From NCBI RefSeq assembly GCF_000384335.2, contig NZ_KQ031382.1, forward strand, positions 2,863,545-2,927,544: a stretch of 64,000 bases of DNA. The letters run 5' to 3'. The notes beneath the pieces are model-generated. The model saw nothing but the letters and a program-made list of their open reading frames with translations, ran no database searches and was not told the DNA's origin. The position numbers and the translations under genes are program-made. This DNA comes from Hyphomicrobium sp. 99. GTDB lineage: Bacteria; Pseudomonadota; Alphaproteobacteria; Rhizobiales; Hyphomicrobiaceae. This document shows, one piece after another, positions 26,300-36,713 of the stretch. Position 1 is the stretch's first letter, and every line of letters begins with the position of its first letter.

Positions 26300-26586
26300 G
26301 TATGAGCCACGTCGAAATCAGATGCGCGATAGAGCGAGACACAAATAAGTCTCTGTCCGACTAGAACTCGCCTGAGCAATTTCGGGCTCCTCTTCAAATG
26401 CTCGAAGCGCAAATATGTTGGGCGCTTATCGATGTGAATTCCAATTGCACAAAAAAGCACTAGCCTTGGCATCAGCCAAGTTTGGTCATGACGCGGCCAA
26501 GATTCGACACGCATATGACACTCACGACAGCGTCGCTGGGGGGCGACAGTCAAGATCTCCCAGCACCTCTTGGCCGGTTTCAACAT
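26300..26586. other. Upstream region of the Nudix gene
   Basis: This stretch holds no supported gene; a 96-codon minus frame with many Cys, Arg and Trp residues is unlike a protein. It is followed by the hairpin series at 26587-26767. Confidence 0.4.
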
Positions 26587-26767
26587 CCTGGTGTTGCACC
26601 AGGTTTCATGGCGGCGAGGTGTGATGATGGATCACTGCCTCCCGATGGAAACACCATCGGGCTCACGCAGCAGCCGTGCTGCGTCAGAGCCCCAACTCTT
26701 CCGAAGAAGCCGTGCAAACGGCAGAATCGGAAACGGGCGGCAGAGGTCCCCGCTCCTCTGCCGCCCG
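26587..26767. ncRNA. Run of six hairpins, possible structured RNA
   Basis: Six inverted repeats follow one another in 181 bases: CCTGGTG/CACCAGG (26587-26603), GTGAT/ATCAC (26621-26635), CCCGATGG/CCATCGGG (26641-26661), ACGCAGCA/TGCTGCGT (26665-26684), TTCCGA/TCGGAA enclosing GCCGT/ACGGC (26699-26732), and a 13-bp stem CGGGCGGCAGAGG/CCTCTGCCGCCCG (26734-26767). No protein frame explains them. They could be a structured RNA on either strand or a cluster of intergenic repeats. I know of no family that matches; strand and boundaries are undetermined. Confidence 0.45.
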
Positions 26768-26818
26768 CGTTAGTCCCGGTCGATTATCCGCAAGGATGAT
26801 GGGCCGGATTTGACGTGG

Positions 26819-26872
26819 ACCGCCCGCGCTGCCGCACGTAAACCCTCCCCAAAGCGCAGTAGTGCGGGCGGT
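26819..26872 (-). terminator. Hairpin downstream of ilvC
   Basis: ACCGCCCGC (26819-26827) and GCGGGCGGT (26864-26872) form a 9-bp stem about 38 bp after the ilvC stop. The loop is long and no T-run follows, so it is a possible terminator or processing site only. Confidence 0.4.
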
Positions 26873-26910
26873 TCCAGTTGCCGGAACCCGCCCACAAGCT
26901 ACCGCACCGA

Positions 26911-28059
<1,149 letters not shown>

Positions 28060-28183
28060 CTACCGACTGCCCTAGATCGAATTTTTATCCGTCCCGTTCC
28101 GGGCGCCCCTTGCAACCATTAACTGAACCCTAACTCCGAACGCGCATATTTGCGGTCTCTGACGCCCAGTTTGGACCAGCGCC

Positions 28184-28666
28184 ATGCGAATGATCGCGTT
28201 ATCCGGAATGCTGTTTGCAGCCGTCACCCTCGCGGGTTGCGGCAATAGCGCGACGGCGGTAACGCCGAAAACAAAGGTCGAAACGGGCGTTTTCATCTCC
28301 TCGGGCGATTGCGCGAGCATGCAGAAACTGACGATCGACCAATGCGGACAGGCGATCGACAAAGCTGTTGCACTGCATCGAAGCCACGCGCCGTCCTACA
28401 AATCGCTGAGTGCTTGCGCGGCCGCCGAGGGCCCGGATCGCTGCGCTAAGGGCGTCGACGGTACATACCAGCCGAACGTCCAGGCATTTCTGGTGACCTT
28501 CGGCCAGCCGCCGAGCGCATTGCCGCTCTACGCGACGTCCGATGGTTCTCTCGCTTTCAAAGGGCTCGACAAACAAAAGTTTGGGCTGAACGATGACGGT
28601 TCTAATTTCTCGGAATCGGCCGAGGCGTTGGCGCACGAAAACGCCCGGATGGCCAAGAAGGGCTGA
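28184..28666 (+). CDS. DUF1190 family lipoprotein
   Basis: The 160-residue product has a lipoprotein signal peptide with lipobox LAGC at residues 17-20. The mature region shows the DUF1190/YgiB cysteine pattern: DCASMQKLTIDQCGQAIDKA, SYKSLSACAAAEGPDRC, then a Pro-rich linker. Family members are periplasmic lipoproteins of unknown role. It is divergent from ilvC, whose promoter shares the 253-bp upstream interval, and converges on the LysE gene with 17 bp between the stops. Confidence 0.8.
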   Translation: MRMIALSGMLFAAVTLAGCGNSATAVTPKTKVETGVFISSGDCASMQKLTIDQCGQAIDKAVALHRSHAPSYKSLSACAAAEGPDRCAKGVDGTYQPNVQAFLVTFGQPPSALPLYATSDGSLAFKGLDKQKFGLNDDGSNFSESAEALAHENARMAKKG

Positions 28667-28683
28667 CGCGCGGCGTCAAACGC

Positions 28684-29289
28684 TCAAATCATTTCGCGGG
28701 CGATCGGCCACAGCGACGCAACGAGCGCAACGGCCATCGCCACGTTGAAAATCCTGACACGCTGCTGATCCGCCAAAAGCGGCCGAAGCGACGTGCCGAA
28801 GAACGCCCAGCTCGTGGCTGAGATCAGCGAGACCGTGAGAAAGGTCGCCGCCAGCACCAGAACGTCCGCCCAAAGGTTCTCGGGCGAAACGTAGTTGGCT
28901 GCAACGCTCAGCGCCACCATCCACCCTTTCGGATTGACCCACTGGAAGAGCGCCGCTTCAAGAAAGGTCATCGGCCGAGCCTTATCCGTGACAACCGGAT
29001 CGCTCGTCCCCGCCGTCGCGATCCGCCACGCGAGCCACAAGAGATACCCGATGCTCACGATGCGCAGCGCCGAAAAGACCGTCGGAAACGCCGTGAAGAC
29101 GCGGCCAATACCAAGAGCCACCGCCACGATCATGATCGTAAACCCGATCGTCACGCCGAGAACGTGCGGGCGTGTCCGGTCAAATCCGAAATTGACGCCG
29201 GACGTCAGCAACATCGTGTTGTTCGGCCCCGGCGTCATGGCCGAGACGAACACGAAAGTCAGCAGCGACAGATAGAGATGAAGTGACAT
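28684..29289 (-). CDS. LysE/RhtB family amino-acid exporter
   Basis: The 201-residue protein has six predicted helices. The family motif is at the start (SAMTPGPNNTMLLTSGVNFG), followed by RTRPHVLGVTIGFTIMIVAV and FQWVNPKGWMVALSVAANYV. Members export amino acids or their analogues. It lies 64 bp downstream of ilvH on the same strand, so it may share a transcript with the ilv genes, which would fit a branched-chain amino-acid exporter. That substrate is inferred from position only. Confidence 0.9.
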   Translation of the reverse strand: MSLHLYLSLLTFVFVSAMTPGPNNTMLLTSGVNFGFDRTRPHVLGVTIGFTIMIVAVALGIGRVFTAFPTVFSALRIVSIGYLLWLAWRIATAGTSDPVVTDKARPMTFLEAALFQWVNPKGWMVALSVAANYVSPENLWADVLVLAATFLTVSLISATSWAFFGTSLRPLLADQQRVRIFNVAMAVALVASLWPIAREMI

Positions 29290-29353
29290 CTGAACGGCAA
29301 CACCGCGAACCGCGTGCTCCCTGTTGCCGAACGCTATATACGATGATTTACGG

Positions 29354-29899
29354 TCAGCCGACCGCGCCCCGCCCGATAGCGGCGATGCCGGTGCGCGAAA
29401 CTTCGACGAGGCCGAGTTCCGTCATCAGCTGAATGAACGTCTCGATCTTCGACGGCTTGCCCGTAACCTCGAACACGAAATGCTCGATCGACGTGTCGAC
29501 GACCTTCGCGCGGAAGATTTCGGCAAGCCGCAAAGCCTCGATGCGCTTGTCGCCCTTGCCCGCAACCTTCACGAGCGCGAGTTCCCGCTCGATCGATCCG
29601 CCCTCTTCCGTCAAGTCCCGCACGCGATGCACCGGAACGAGGCGCTCGAGCTGATGCTTGATCTGCTGCAGCACGGCCGGCGTCCCGCTCGTGATCACGG
29701 TAATGCGCGAAAGCCGCTTCTCGTGCTCGACTTCGGTCACTGTCAGCGAGTCGATGTTGTAACCGCGGCCTGCGAAAAGGCCGATGACGCGTGCCAGCAC
29801 GCCCGGCTCGTTATCGACGACGACCGAGAGCGTGCGCGATACGATCTCTTGCGATCTCAGAACGCTTGGCGGCGGCATTTGCTTTGTAAGTTCGGACAT
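29354..29899 (-). CDS. ilvH: Acetolactate synthase regulatory (small) subunit
   Basis: The 181-residue protein has an N-terminal ACT domain (LSVVVDNEPGVLARVIGLFA followed by GRGYNIDSLTVTEVEHEKRL) and the C-terminal IlvH domain (LALVKVAGKGDKRIEALRLA). It binds valine and activates the large subunit. The usual position is directly after ilvI; here two other genes intervene, but strand and spacing are compatible with one transcript. Length is typical of IlvN/IlvH long forms. Confidence 0.96.
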   Translation of the reverse strand: MSELTKQMPPPSVLRSQEIVSRTLSVVVDNEPGVLARVIGLFAGRGYNIDSLTVTEVEHEKRLSRITVITSGTPAVLQQIKHQLERLVPVHRVRDLTEEGGSIERELALVKVAGKGDKRIEALRLAEIFRAKVVDTSIEHFVFEVTGKPSKIETFIQLMTELGLVEVSRTGIAAIGRGAVG

Positions 29900-29932
29900 C
29901 GTCGGTCTCTTAGGGTCGGATGAAACTTTGGA

Positions 29933-30619
29933 TCAGATGAAACTTTCGACCGGCGTGTGGCCGTCCGAATATTCCGGAATGCGCCACGGCTCGACGAGCG
30001 CTGCCGCGCGCCACGCCTCGAAAGCGGGGTGCGCGAGAACAGCATCCATATAGGCTCGGGTCGCCTCGCGCACGGGAATTTGATACGTGTCGAACCGCGT
30101 GACGACGGGCGCATACATGGCATCGGCGGCCGAGAACGCACCGTAAAGAAAGGGCTGGCTGCCTGCAAAGCGATTACGCGCCTCCGACCAGATATCTTCG
30201 ATCCGATCGATGCAGGCCCTCATGGCCTCGGTTAACGGCGGCGTCGCAAAACGAGCGCCGAGATGCATCGGGCAGCCTTGCCGGATAGCCTGAAATCCGG
30301 CGTGCATTTCGTTCGAGATGGAGCGAGCGTGGGCGCGGGCTTTGACATCGCGCGGCCAGATCGCGAGCTCCGGAAATTTCTCCGCCAGATACTCGATGAT
30401 GGCGAGGCTTTCCCAGACGGTGACGTCGCCGTCGACGTCGCCGTCGATCAGTGCCGGAACTTTACCCGAAGGCGAATACTCGAGCACGAGCCCACGGCTT
30501 TCGGGCGTCCTCAACGGAATGAGAACTTCCTCGAACGGAATGTTGAAAGCGGAAAGCACAAGCCAGGGCCTGAGCGACCACGACGAGTAAAGCTTGTTGG
30601 CAATGACGAGCTTCAACAT
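29933..30619 (-). CDS. Glutathione S-transferase family protein
   Basis: The 228-residue protein has an N-terminal thioredoxin-like domain with the GST motif KLYSSWSLRPWLVLSAFNIP and GKVPALIDGDVDGDVTVWES, and a helical C-terminal domain (RFAGSQPFLYGAFSAADAMY). It probably conjugates glutathione or acts as a maleylacetoacetate-isomerase-like enzyme. The ATG at 30619 is preferred; a TTG at 30628 would overlap the upstream stop. It sits between a secreted hypothetical and ilvH in the ilv operon. Confidence 0.9.
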   Translation of the reverse strand: MLKLVIANKLYSSWSLRPWLVLSAFNIPFEEVLIPLRTPESRGLVLEYSPSGKVPALIDGDVDGDVTVWESLAIIEYLAEKFPELAIWPRDVKARAHARSISNEMHAGFQAIRQGCPMHLGARFATPPLTEAMRACIDRIEDIWSEARNRFAGSQPFLYGAFSAADAMYAPVVTRFDTYQIPVREATRAYMDAVLAHPAFEAWRAAALVEPWRIPEYSDGHTPVESFI

Positions 30620-30624
30620 CGTTG

Positions 30625-31167
30625 TCAATTTTTGCTCGCCGCGCCGCTATCGATGTCGGCGCCAGCCTCACCCGGCTTCTGAGGCGGAAACACGGATTTC
30701 AGGAAGATCGGCATGCCGTTCGTATCGACCATCTTCTTGAACTTCTCCGCTTCCTTCGTCGATATTTTGTATTGCTTGAAGGTCGCAACGAACCGTTGCC
30801 CCATGCCACGCGCAATATCTTCAGGCGCGGGCGTCCCCATCCGCACGCGATCCGCCTGCGGAATGCGCGCATAGATCTGCGCCAGCACTTGGCTGTGCAT
30901 GTAATCCTGCGCCATGCACGACTCGAGACCGGCCGAGTATTCGCTGGCGAGCGTTTGAGTGCGGTAGCAGGCGTCGAGGAATTTCAGCACGCCAGCCGAA
31001 CCCTGGCGACGATGCAGATCGCCAAGGCGTTTCGCGGCATCCTTGATGTTGGCGACGCGGTCCCAGGTTTCCCTGGCCGCCGACGTCTGCGGCATGGAAA
31101 CGAGGGTCGCCACGAACAGGGCGGCCACAACGAGACCGATGCCGAAGCCTGAGCCCAAGCTTCTCAA
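30625..31167 (-). CDS. Secreted hypothetical protein inside the ilv operon
   Basis: The 180-residue product begins at TTG 31167, which overlaps the ilvI stop (TTGA) and follows a GGGAAGG ribosome site. A signal peptide covers residues 1-32 ([17 protein letters not shown], ending TSA). The mature part is helical and carries two Cys ([21 protein letters not shown]) that may pair. I recognise no enzyme motif. The coupling to ilvI is strong, so it is expressed with acetolactate synthase, but a functional link is unproven. Confidence 0.75.
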   Translation of the reverse strand: MRSLGSGFGIGLVVAALFVATLVSMPQTSAARETWDRVANIKDAAKRLGDLHRRQGSAGVLKFLDACYRTQTLASEYSAGLESCMAQDYMHSQVLAQIYARIPQADRVRMGTPAPEDIARGMGQRFVATFKQYKISTKEAEKFKKMVDTNGMPIFLKSVFPPQKPGEAGADIDSGAASKN

Positions 31168-32930
31168 ACCAATACCTTCCCTTCGTCGCCGATCGCGCGC
31201 TCGACCTCTTCGTCGGTTATGTTCTCGCCGAGCAGCATCTCGTTATGAGCCTTTCCGGATGGAATCATCGGGAAGCAGTTTGCGAGTTTGGCGACACGGC
31301 AATCAAAGATCACCGGCCCCTTCGTATTGATCATCTCTTCGATGGCGTCGTCCAGATCGGCCGGATGTTCGCAACGCATGCCTGTCCAGCCATACGCCTC
31401 GGCAAGCTTCACGAAATCCGGCAGCGCTTCCGTATAGCTCTCGGACAAGCGATTGCCGTGCAAGAGCTGCTGCCACTGGCGCACCATGCCCATGTACTCG
31501 TTGTTCATGATGAAGACCTTGACCGGCAGCCGGTACTGCACCGCCGTCGAGCACTCCTGAATGTTCATCAGGATCGATGCGTCGCCCGCTACGTCGATGA
31601 CGAGCGACCTCGGATGCGCAAGCTGCACACCGATAGCGGCAGGCAGACCATATCCCATCGTACCCAGTCCTCCGGACGTCAGCCAGTGGTTGGGCTCCTC
31701 GAACTGGAGGAATTGCGCCGCCCACATCTGATGCTGACCGACCTCGGTCGTAAAGAACGTATCGCGATTCTTCGTCAGCTCCTGCAGACGCTGACATGCG
31801 TACTGAGGCATGATGATGTCTTTGGAATTTTTATAGGCAAGCGACTTCTTCGCACGCCAGCCGTCGATCTGCTTCCACCAAGCCTTGTGCGCAGACTTGT
31901 CGAGCTGCGGTGCCTTGGCCTTCCAGATCCGCAGCATGTCTTCGAGAACATACGCGCAATCACCAACGATCGGCACATCGACCACGATGTTCTTGTTGAT
32001 CGACGACGGATCGATATCGACATGGATCTTCTTCGATCCGGGCGAGAACGCATCGACGCGACCGGTGATGCGATCATCGAAGCGCGCGCCGATGTTGATC
32101 ATCACATCGCAGTCGTGCATCGCGTTGTTGGCTTCATACGTGCCGTGCATGCCGAGCATGCCGAGCCACTGCTTGTCGGACGCCGGATACGCGCCGAGCC
32201 CCATCAGCGTCGACGTGATCGGATAACCCGTCAGCCGCACGAACTCGCGCAACAGCTGGCTCGCTTTCGGACCCGAGTTGATGACGCCGCCGCCCGTATA
32301 AAACACAGGCTTTTTGGCGCTCGCGATGAGATCGACAGCCTCGCGAACAGCCGTCTGCTCCGGCTTCAGCTTCGGGCGGTAGGTCTTATGCTGAATATTC
32401 GACGGCCCGACATAATTGCCGAGCGCGAACTGCACGTCCTTCGGAATATCGACAACCACCGGTCCCGGACGGCCAGTCCGCGCGATGTAGAACGCCTCAT
32501 GCAGAATGCGCGCGAGATCGTTCACGCTCTTCACCAGCGTGTTGTGCTTCGTGCATGGCCGCGTGATGCCGACCGTATCGCATTCTTGGAAAGCATCGTT
32601 GCCGATCAGATGCGTCGCAACCTGCCCCGTGATGCACACGAGCGGAATGGAATCCATCAGCGCGTCGGTGAGACCCGTCACGGCATTCGTCGCGCCCGGT
32701 CCCGACGTCACGAGACAGACGCCGACCTTGCCGGTCGATCGCGCGTAGCCTTCCGCCGCATGGAGAGCCCCGCCCTCCTGGCGAACGAGGATGTGCCGGA
32801 TCTTCTCCTGCTTGAAGATCTCATCGTAGATCGGAAGGACCGCGCCGCCCGGATATCCGAAGATCAACTCGACGCCCTGGTCCGCCAGCGCCTGCAATAC
32901 GATCTCGGCGCCGGTCATCGTGCGTGCCAT
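31164..32930 (-). CDS. ilvI: Acetolactate synthase catalytic (large) subunit
   Basis: The 588-residue TPP enzyme makes acetolactate and acetohydroxybutyrate. The N-terminal domain has [17 protein letters not shown] and the catalytic Glu in [20 protein letters not shown]; the FAD-binding middle domain follows; the C-terminal TPP motif is [20 protein letters not shown] with [17 protein letters not shown]. The ATG at 32930 has a GAAGGAG site; a TTG six bases upstream is not needed. It lies 85 bp downstream of miaA on the same strand and overlaps the next gene. Confidence 0.97.
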   Translation of the reverse strand: MARTMTGAEIVLQALADQGVELIFGYPGGAVLPIYDEIFKQEKIRHILVRQEGGALHAAEGYARSTGKVGVCLVTSGPGATNAVTGLTDALMDSIPLVCITGQVATHLIGNDAFQECDTVGITRPCTKHNTLVKSVNDLARILHEAFYIARTGRPGPVVVDIPKDVQFALGNYVGPSNIQHKTYRPKLKPEQTAVREAVDLIASAKKPVFYTGGGVINSGPKASQLLREFVRLTGYPITSTLMGLGAYPASDKQWLGMLGMHGTYEANNAMHDCDVMINIGARFDDRITGRVDAFSPGSKKIHVDIDPSSINKNIVVDVPIVGDCAYVLEDMLRIWKAKAPQLDKSAHKAWWKQIDGWRAKKSLAYKNSKDIIMPQYACQRLQELTKNRDTFFTTEVGQHQMWAAQFLQFEEPNHWLTSGGLGTMGYGLPAAIGVQLAHPRSLVIDVAGDASILMNIQECSTAVQYRLPVKVFIMNNEYMGMVRQWQQLLHGNRLSESYTEALPDFVKLAEAYGWTGMRCEHPADLDDAIEEMINTKGPVIFDCRVAKLANCFPMIPSGKAHNEMLLGENITDEEVERAIGDEGKVLV

Positions 32931-33015
32931 GAACAAACTCCTTCGCCGGCAAAAGTGCTCAGGCGGGTTTAGAAAGATCGGGGGAAAGTAGGGGTCGGAG
33001 CCTAATTGGTCAACG

Positions 33016-33954
33016 CTAACGCTGAATAAATGCGAAAATATCGCGCCAATAGCTTTCCTTTTCTTTCGTTTCTACTGGCATCCAAGCAATCATATGTCTT
33101 TTTAGCCAGGTCTCCTGCCTTTTTATGTATTGGCGCGTCTCTGCCTTTCCCGCTTCAAGAGCTTCCTCGGCAGTAGCCTGCCCCTGCGCCAGACGAAGAA
33201 GCGGTCGGACCCCGATCGCCCGCATCGCCGGAAGATCGGCGTCGAGTTGCAGCAACGACAGCGCCCGCACTTCGTCGAGCGCCCCCTCTCGCATCATTCG
33301 CTCAAAGCGAGCATCAGCCCGCGCGTGAAGCTCCGCGCGGTCGCCGGACACCACGAGGCGCACCGTCTCGGCTTCCGCGATCACCGGCTCGCCGCGCAGC
33401 GATTGCCATTCCGCAAGCGACCGGCCCGTCGATTCGATCACCTCAAGCGCCCGGACGATCCGCTGCAAGTCGGTCGGCGCAAGACGCGCCGCCATGACAG
33501 GATCGCGCGATGCCAGTTCCCCGTGCAGGGCGCCCGCGCCCCGCCGCTCTCCCTCACCGCGCCAATATGCACGCACATCGGGATTGATGTCGGGGATCGG
33601 AGAAAGCCCCTCGAGCAGCGCCTTGAAATAAAGGCCCGTCCCGCCGACGATGACCGGCCGCCGCCCCTCGCTCTGAGCCTTCGCGATTGCCGCCGCGGCA
33701 TCCCGGACGAAACGCCCCGCCGAATAAGCTTCGCTCGCCGGCACGAACCCGTAGAGCGCGTGCGGAACGCGAGCCTCATCGTCGGGCGACGGCCGCGCCG
33801 TGAGAATGCGCAGCTCCCGATAGACCTGCATGCTGTCGGCATTGATGATCTCGCCACCGGCGCGCTCAGCAATCGCCATCGCAAGCGCGGACTTGCCGCT
33901 CGCCGTCGGCCCGGCGATCAGAATCGGCCGAAGGTCTGTTTGGACGCCGCTCAT
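33016..33954 (-). CDS. miaA: tRNA dimethylallyltransferase
   Basis: The 312-residue enzyme adds a dimethylallyl group to A37 of tRNAs that read codons starting with U. The P-loop is [59 protein letters not shown] and [20 protein letters not shown] are family motifs. The ATG at 33954 ([10 protein letters not shown]) is chosen because an AGGAGG precedes it. That ribosome site lies inside the hairpin following the porin gene, so its accessibility may depend on structure. Confidence 0.95.
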   Translation of the reverse strand: MSGVQTDLRPILIAGPTASGKSALAMAIAERAGGEIINADSMQVYRELRILTARPSPDDEARVPHALYGFVPASEAYSAGRFVRDAAAAIAKAQSEGRRPVIVGGTGLYFKALLEGLSPIPDINPDVRAYWRGEGERRGAGALHGELASRDPVMAARLAPTDLQRIVRALEVIESTGRSLAEWQSLRGEPVIAEAETVRLVVSGDRAELHARADARFERMMREGALDEVRALSLLQLDADLPAMRAIGVRPLLRLAQGQATAEEALEAGKAETRQYIKRQETWLKRHMIAWMPVETKEKESYWRDIFAFIQR

Positions 33955-33960
33955 GAAAAG

Positions 33961-33997
33961 GCCTCCTAGCGCACCCATCGAGGCGGCGCTAGGAGGC
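33961..33997 (-). terminator. Terminator hairpin of the porin gene that contains the miaA ribosome site
   Basis: GCCTCCTAGCGC (33961-33972) and GCGCTAGGAGGC (33986-33997) form a perfect 12-bp stem with a 13-base loop, followed on the minus strand by CTTTTC. It lies 38 bp after the OprB stop and reaches to 6 bp before the miaA ATG. The AGGAGG of miaA is in the 3' arm of this stem as transcribed. Confidence 0.7.
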
Positions 33998-34035
33998 CAA
34001 AGTCAAATCGGCGCTTCGAAAACCCGAAGCTCGGC

Positions 34036-35358
34036 TCAGTAATTCAACGTCGTCCTGACGCCGACCACCGCCGCATTGGGGATTGCCTGCAAATCATCGG
34101 CATCGCTGCCGACCCGGCCCCCGGGGTTCCAGATGTATTGGAAGTCAGGCGAAATGGTGAAGCCGGGACGGATCTTCGCGAGGTAGTTGAGCTCCAGAAC
34201 GGATTCGTAATTCGAGAGCACGTTCGACGTGAAGTCGTTGTCCGGATCGGTCTGAGCCTGCGACAGATCGTTCGAGATGTGACCATAGCCGAACGCCGCG
34301 CCGAAGCTGTCCTCTTTGCGGCCCGGCACGAAGCCCGTGAACACGATGCCCGTATCGACATAGGTATCGATCAGGTTCTGCTTGTCCGGGCTACCGGAGA
34401 GCCGCACGAACGCGTTGATCGACTTGTCGCCTTCACCCTTCCAGATCTGTTGATCGATGATGCCGTAGATTCCCGAGCTGGTGTCGAGAACGCTCGGATC
34501 GAGAAACTCGGGCGCATAGTGGTTGAACTGCTTCCAGCCGCCGAGCTTGAACGTACCGGGAAGACCGACGTCGTACTTGAACTGCGCTTCGACCATCAGC
34601 AGCGGCGCGTCCTGGAGACGGAATTCCACGCCGTGATTGTTGTCCTTTTGCGGGTTCTCGGAAAAAGGATCAGCCGGACTGCCGTTGAAGACGGCGGCGA
34701 GAATGTTGAGATTATCGGTCGGCGTGTACTGCACGCGCACGCCCAGCGACGCCAGCGGATATCCCGGTCCGCCCGCCGCCTGATCGGCAGCCGTAATGCC
34801 GGGCCATCCGAACGTGCCGTTGATGAACTGGGAGCCCGTATCGCTGATGAAGAATTCGGTATCGGCGGCAATCGAGCCAACCTTCACCTTCAACTTGTCC
34901 TCGAGCAGCGACTGCTCCAGCCACAGCTCATCAAGGCGGAACGTCTCGTAGCCCTCGATATTGCTGACCGCGAAGATATTGCCGACGCGTTCCGTCGAAG
35001 CACCGATACCGTGGATGTAAAAGCCGTTAGCGTGGATGGCGGCACCCTTCCAGCCCAGCAGCTTTTCGAGATCGATGTCGGTGTGGACATCGAATCGGCC
35101 GTCGAAGTTGGAGCCCTGCGAGTTGCCGCCCTTGGCGACGTTCCAGTATTCGCCGATCCAGTTGACGCCATAGGTGATGCCGCGCTGCGCGAATGCCGCG
35201 CGCACCGGGTCGTTCCAGTCGGCCGCGAGCGAGTCTTCCGGAATGCCGGTGATCGACGCCTCTTCCGCCCGGACTTCAGTAGACATCCCCCCCGTTGCTG
35301 CGGTCAGCGTACCCAACGCCAAAACCAGCATGAGGCCGGATAAAACTCTCGATCGCAT
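34036..35358 (-). CDS. Carbohydrate-selective porin, OprB family
   Basis: The 440-residue outer-membrane protein has a signal peptide (ending VRAEE near residue 33), beta-strand periodicity throughout, and OprB features such as ADWNDPVRAAFAQRGITYGV, NNHGVEFRLQDAPLLMVEAQ and WKQFNHYAPEFL. It ends in LNY, an aromatic C-terminus suitable for BAM recognition. OprB porins admit sugars. The ATG at 35358 is chosen over 35385. It is followed by the miaA hairpin and probably forms its own transcript. Confidence 0.92.
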   Translation of the reverse strand: MRSRVLSGLMLVLALGTLTAATGGMSTEVRAEEASITGIPEDSLAADWNDPVRAAFAQRGITYGVNWIGEYWNVAKGGNSQGSNFDGRFDVHTDIDLEKLLGWKGAAIHANGFYIHGIGASTERVGNIFAVSNIEGYETFRLDELWLEQSLLEDKLKVKVGSIAADTEFFISDTGSQFINGTFGWPGITAADQAAGGPGYPLASLGVRVQYTPTDNLNILAAVFNGSPADPFSENPQKDNNHGVEFRLQDAPLLMVEAQFKYDVGLPGTFKLGGWKQFNHYAPEFLDPSVLDTSSGIYGIIDQQIWKGEGDKSINAFVRLSGSPDKQNLIDTYVDTGIVFTGFVPGRKEDSFGAAFGYGHISNDLSQAQTDPDNDFTSNVLSNYESVLELNYLAKIRPGFTISPDFQYIWNPGGRVGSDADDLQAIPNAAVVGVRTTLNY

Positions 35359-35642
35359 CCCTATGCCCCCAAAACCAGCGCCCACACGTGTAACGAGTAG
35401 CGCCGCGAACTTTGCCCCTTAAGCCACATGGGCTCACTTCGAACTTAGAAGAAGTTACTTGACCGCGTTCGTCAACATTAGATCGGCCATCGGCAGCAGC
35501 GTGCCGCTCCAGGGGATGCGCAGTGTTGCCCAATTGCTATTATCGGTTCCCCCCCAAGCACGCCAATGCTGCTGCCAAATGTTCCCCCGCGGACGAATTT
35601 CAGCCGCCCAATTAGGCACTTCTACCTACCCGTGATCGCGAA

Positions 35643-36338
35643 TCATTTTATCGAAAGATCGCGCTCTTCGCCCGGCTTTCCGGCGAACGGGAGTTCGCGC
35701 CCCGTCAATCGTCGCCACAGATCCGAGGCGTAAGGGCTGAGCTGCCTCCAGGAGCGTTTCGCCTCCTCCACGATCCGCGCCTTCATCACACGGCCATACC
35801 GCCAAACCCACGACGCGCGGATCTGAGCGAATAGCGCGTCCTTCCACGGCATCAACCAGTTGAAGCCGCGCGCAAACCAGCCGATCTGCATCAGCGACGG
35901 CTTCGTCAGAATGAAGAGACGCGCGATGATCGCGGTCGAAGCGACCTTTGCCCCGATGAACAACAAGGTCGCCGTCGCGAAATGCCCGTTCGCCAGCAGC
36001 CACACGGCCACGAATTTCAGCGGCAGCAGGAACGCCGTAGGCAACGCCAGCACCAGAAGCGCCGCGTAAGGCGGCAATCTGGCGATCAACCGCTCCGCCG
36101 CCGCGATAGGTGCGAATTTCGCGAGCCGGCCGATGAGATCGGACAGCGGCCGCCATCCCCATTCCTCAAAGAGGATGATCAGCGCCATGACGATGTTGAG
36201 CGCCGTAATCAACGGCCCGCGCGCAATCGACCAGGCGGTCCTCAGGATCTCGCGCACGGACCAGAGCGCAATCACCGAACCACGCCAAATCGCGGCCAGT
36301 ACCCGTTTCGATGTCGCTGCGAATTCCCGAACGTCCAA
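35643..36338 (-). CDS. Conserved membrane protein of unknown function, 231 aa
   Basis: The protein has about five hydrophobic segments (residues 18-36, 44-60, 90-105, 106-120 and 125-145) and an amphipathic basic C-terminal half (KARIVEEAKRSWRQLSPYAS, then LWRRLTGRELPFAGKPGEER). The first part contains the phrase ALIILFEEWGWRPLSDLI. Similar proteins occur in Hyphomicrobiales, but I do not know a function. The gene is monocistronic on the minus strand. Confidence 0.7.
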   Translation of the reverse strand: MDVREFAATSKRVLAAIWRGSVIALWSVREILRTAWSIARGPLITALNIVMALIILFEEWGWRPLSDLIGRLAKFAPIAAAERLIARLPPYAALLVLALPTAFLLPLKFVAVWLLANGHFATATLLFIGAKVASTAIIARLFILTKPSLMQIGWFARGFNWLMPWKDALFAQIRASWVWRYGRVMKARIVEEAKRSWRQLSPYASDLWRRLTGRELPFAGKPGEERDLSIK

Positions 36339-36553
36339 ACGTCACATCCTCTCAAAAACCGGACCATACCGGTCGAAAGGCGAACTTTAACACCAGCCGA
36401 TGAACCGGGGATAAGTTTTGCTAGGAGTGAAACAAAGCCCCCCACTCCCTGCACCCACAGGTACTTTCCCCAAACCGCAGATCGCTTCGCCGCGTCAAAA
36501 GGGACTTGCGCGGCGTCCCTCAATTGATTGCTTTTTTAGTATACAATAGAATT
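36339..36553. other. Region upstream of the sRNA candidate
   Basis: This stretch carries no supported ORF. Its right end (36521-36547) is an AT-rich block, CAATTGATTGCTTTTTTAGT followed by ATACAAT, which stands out in this GC-rich DNA and may be the promoter of the sRNA candidate. Confidence 0.4.
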
Positions 36554-36657
36554 CGTGAGCTCGAGCTAAGCCGCACGCTTCCTGGAAGAGCTAAAGGCTG
36601 AACTCGCAACTAGCCCCGAGATGGGTCTCCCGGCCCCTATCTCGGGGCTAGTTTTTT
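36554..36657 (+). ncRNA. Candidate small RNA of about 104 nt
   Basis: A TACAAT -10-like box (36542-36547) in an AT-rich block precedes a 104-base non-coding stretch that ends in a strong intrinsic terminator (14-bp stem and six T). It contains a short CTTC-CTG-GAAG hairpin (36579-36589) and the palindrome AGCTCGAGCT. No protein gene on this strand lies upstream, so the terminator needs another transcript to serve. The -35 region is not clear. The RNA family is unknown to me. Confidence 0.55.
36609..36657 (+). terminator. Rho-independent terminator on the plus strand
   Basis: ACTAGCCCCGAGAT (36609-36622) pairs perfectly with ATCTCGGGGCTAGT (36639-36652) and is followed by TTTTTT. It is directional (plus strand), as the other side lacks a T-run. 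Confidence 0.9.
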
Positions 36658-36713
36658 GCCGAAAGTTGCAGTCACACTTCCCGCTCACCCCGGCGACCGC
36701 GAGATCTCGGCCA

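Noticed and set aside
26296..26586. 96-codon minus frame upstream of the Nudix gene
   Set aside because: Composition rich in Cys, Arg and Trp without motif; it abuts the hairpin run and is likely a chance frame.
26587..26767. Identification of the hairpin run as tmRNA, 6S RNA, SRP RNA or a known riboswitch
   Set aside because: None of the conserved motifs of those RNAs was found on either strand.
31245..32972. A 575-codon plus-strand frame opposite ilvI
   Set aside because: Arg/His/Asp-rich shadow of a certain gene with no family motif; GC-rich third positions make such frames common here. Similar plus-strand frames at 10445-11440, 26878-28122 and 34138-35343 were rejected for the same reason.
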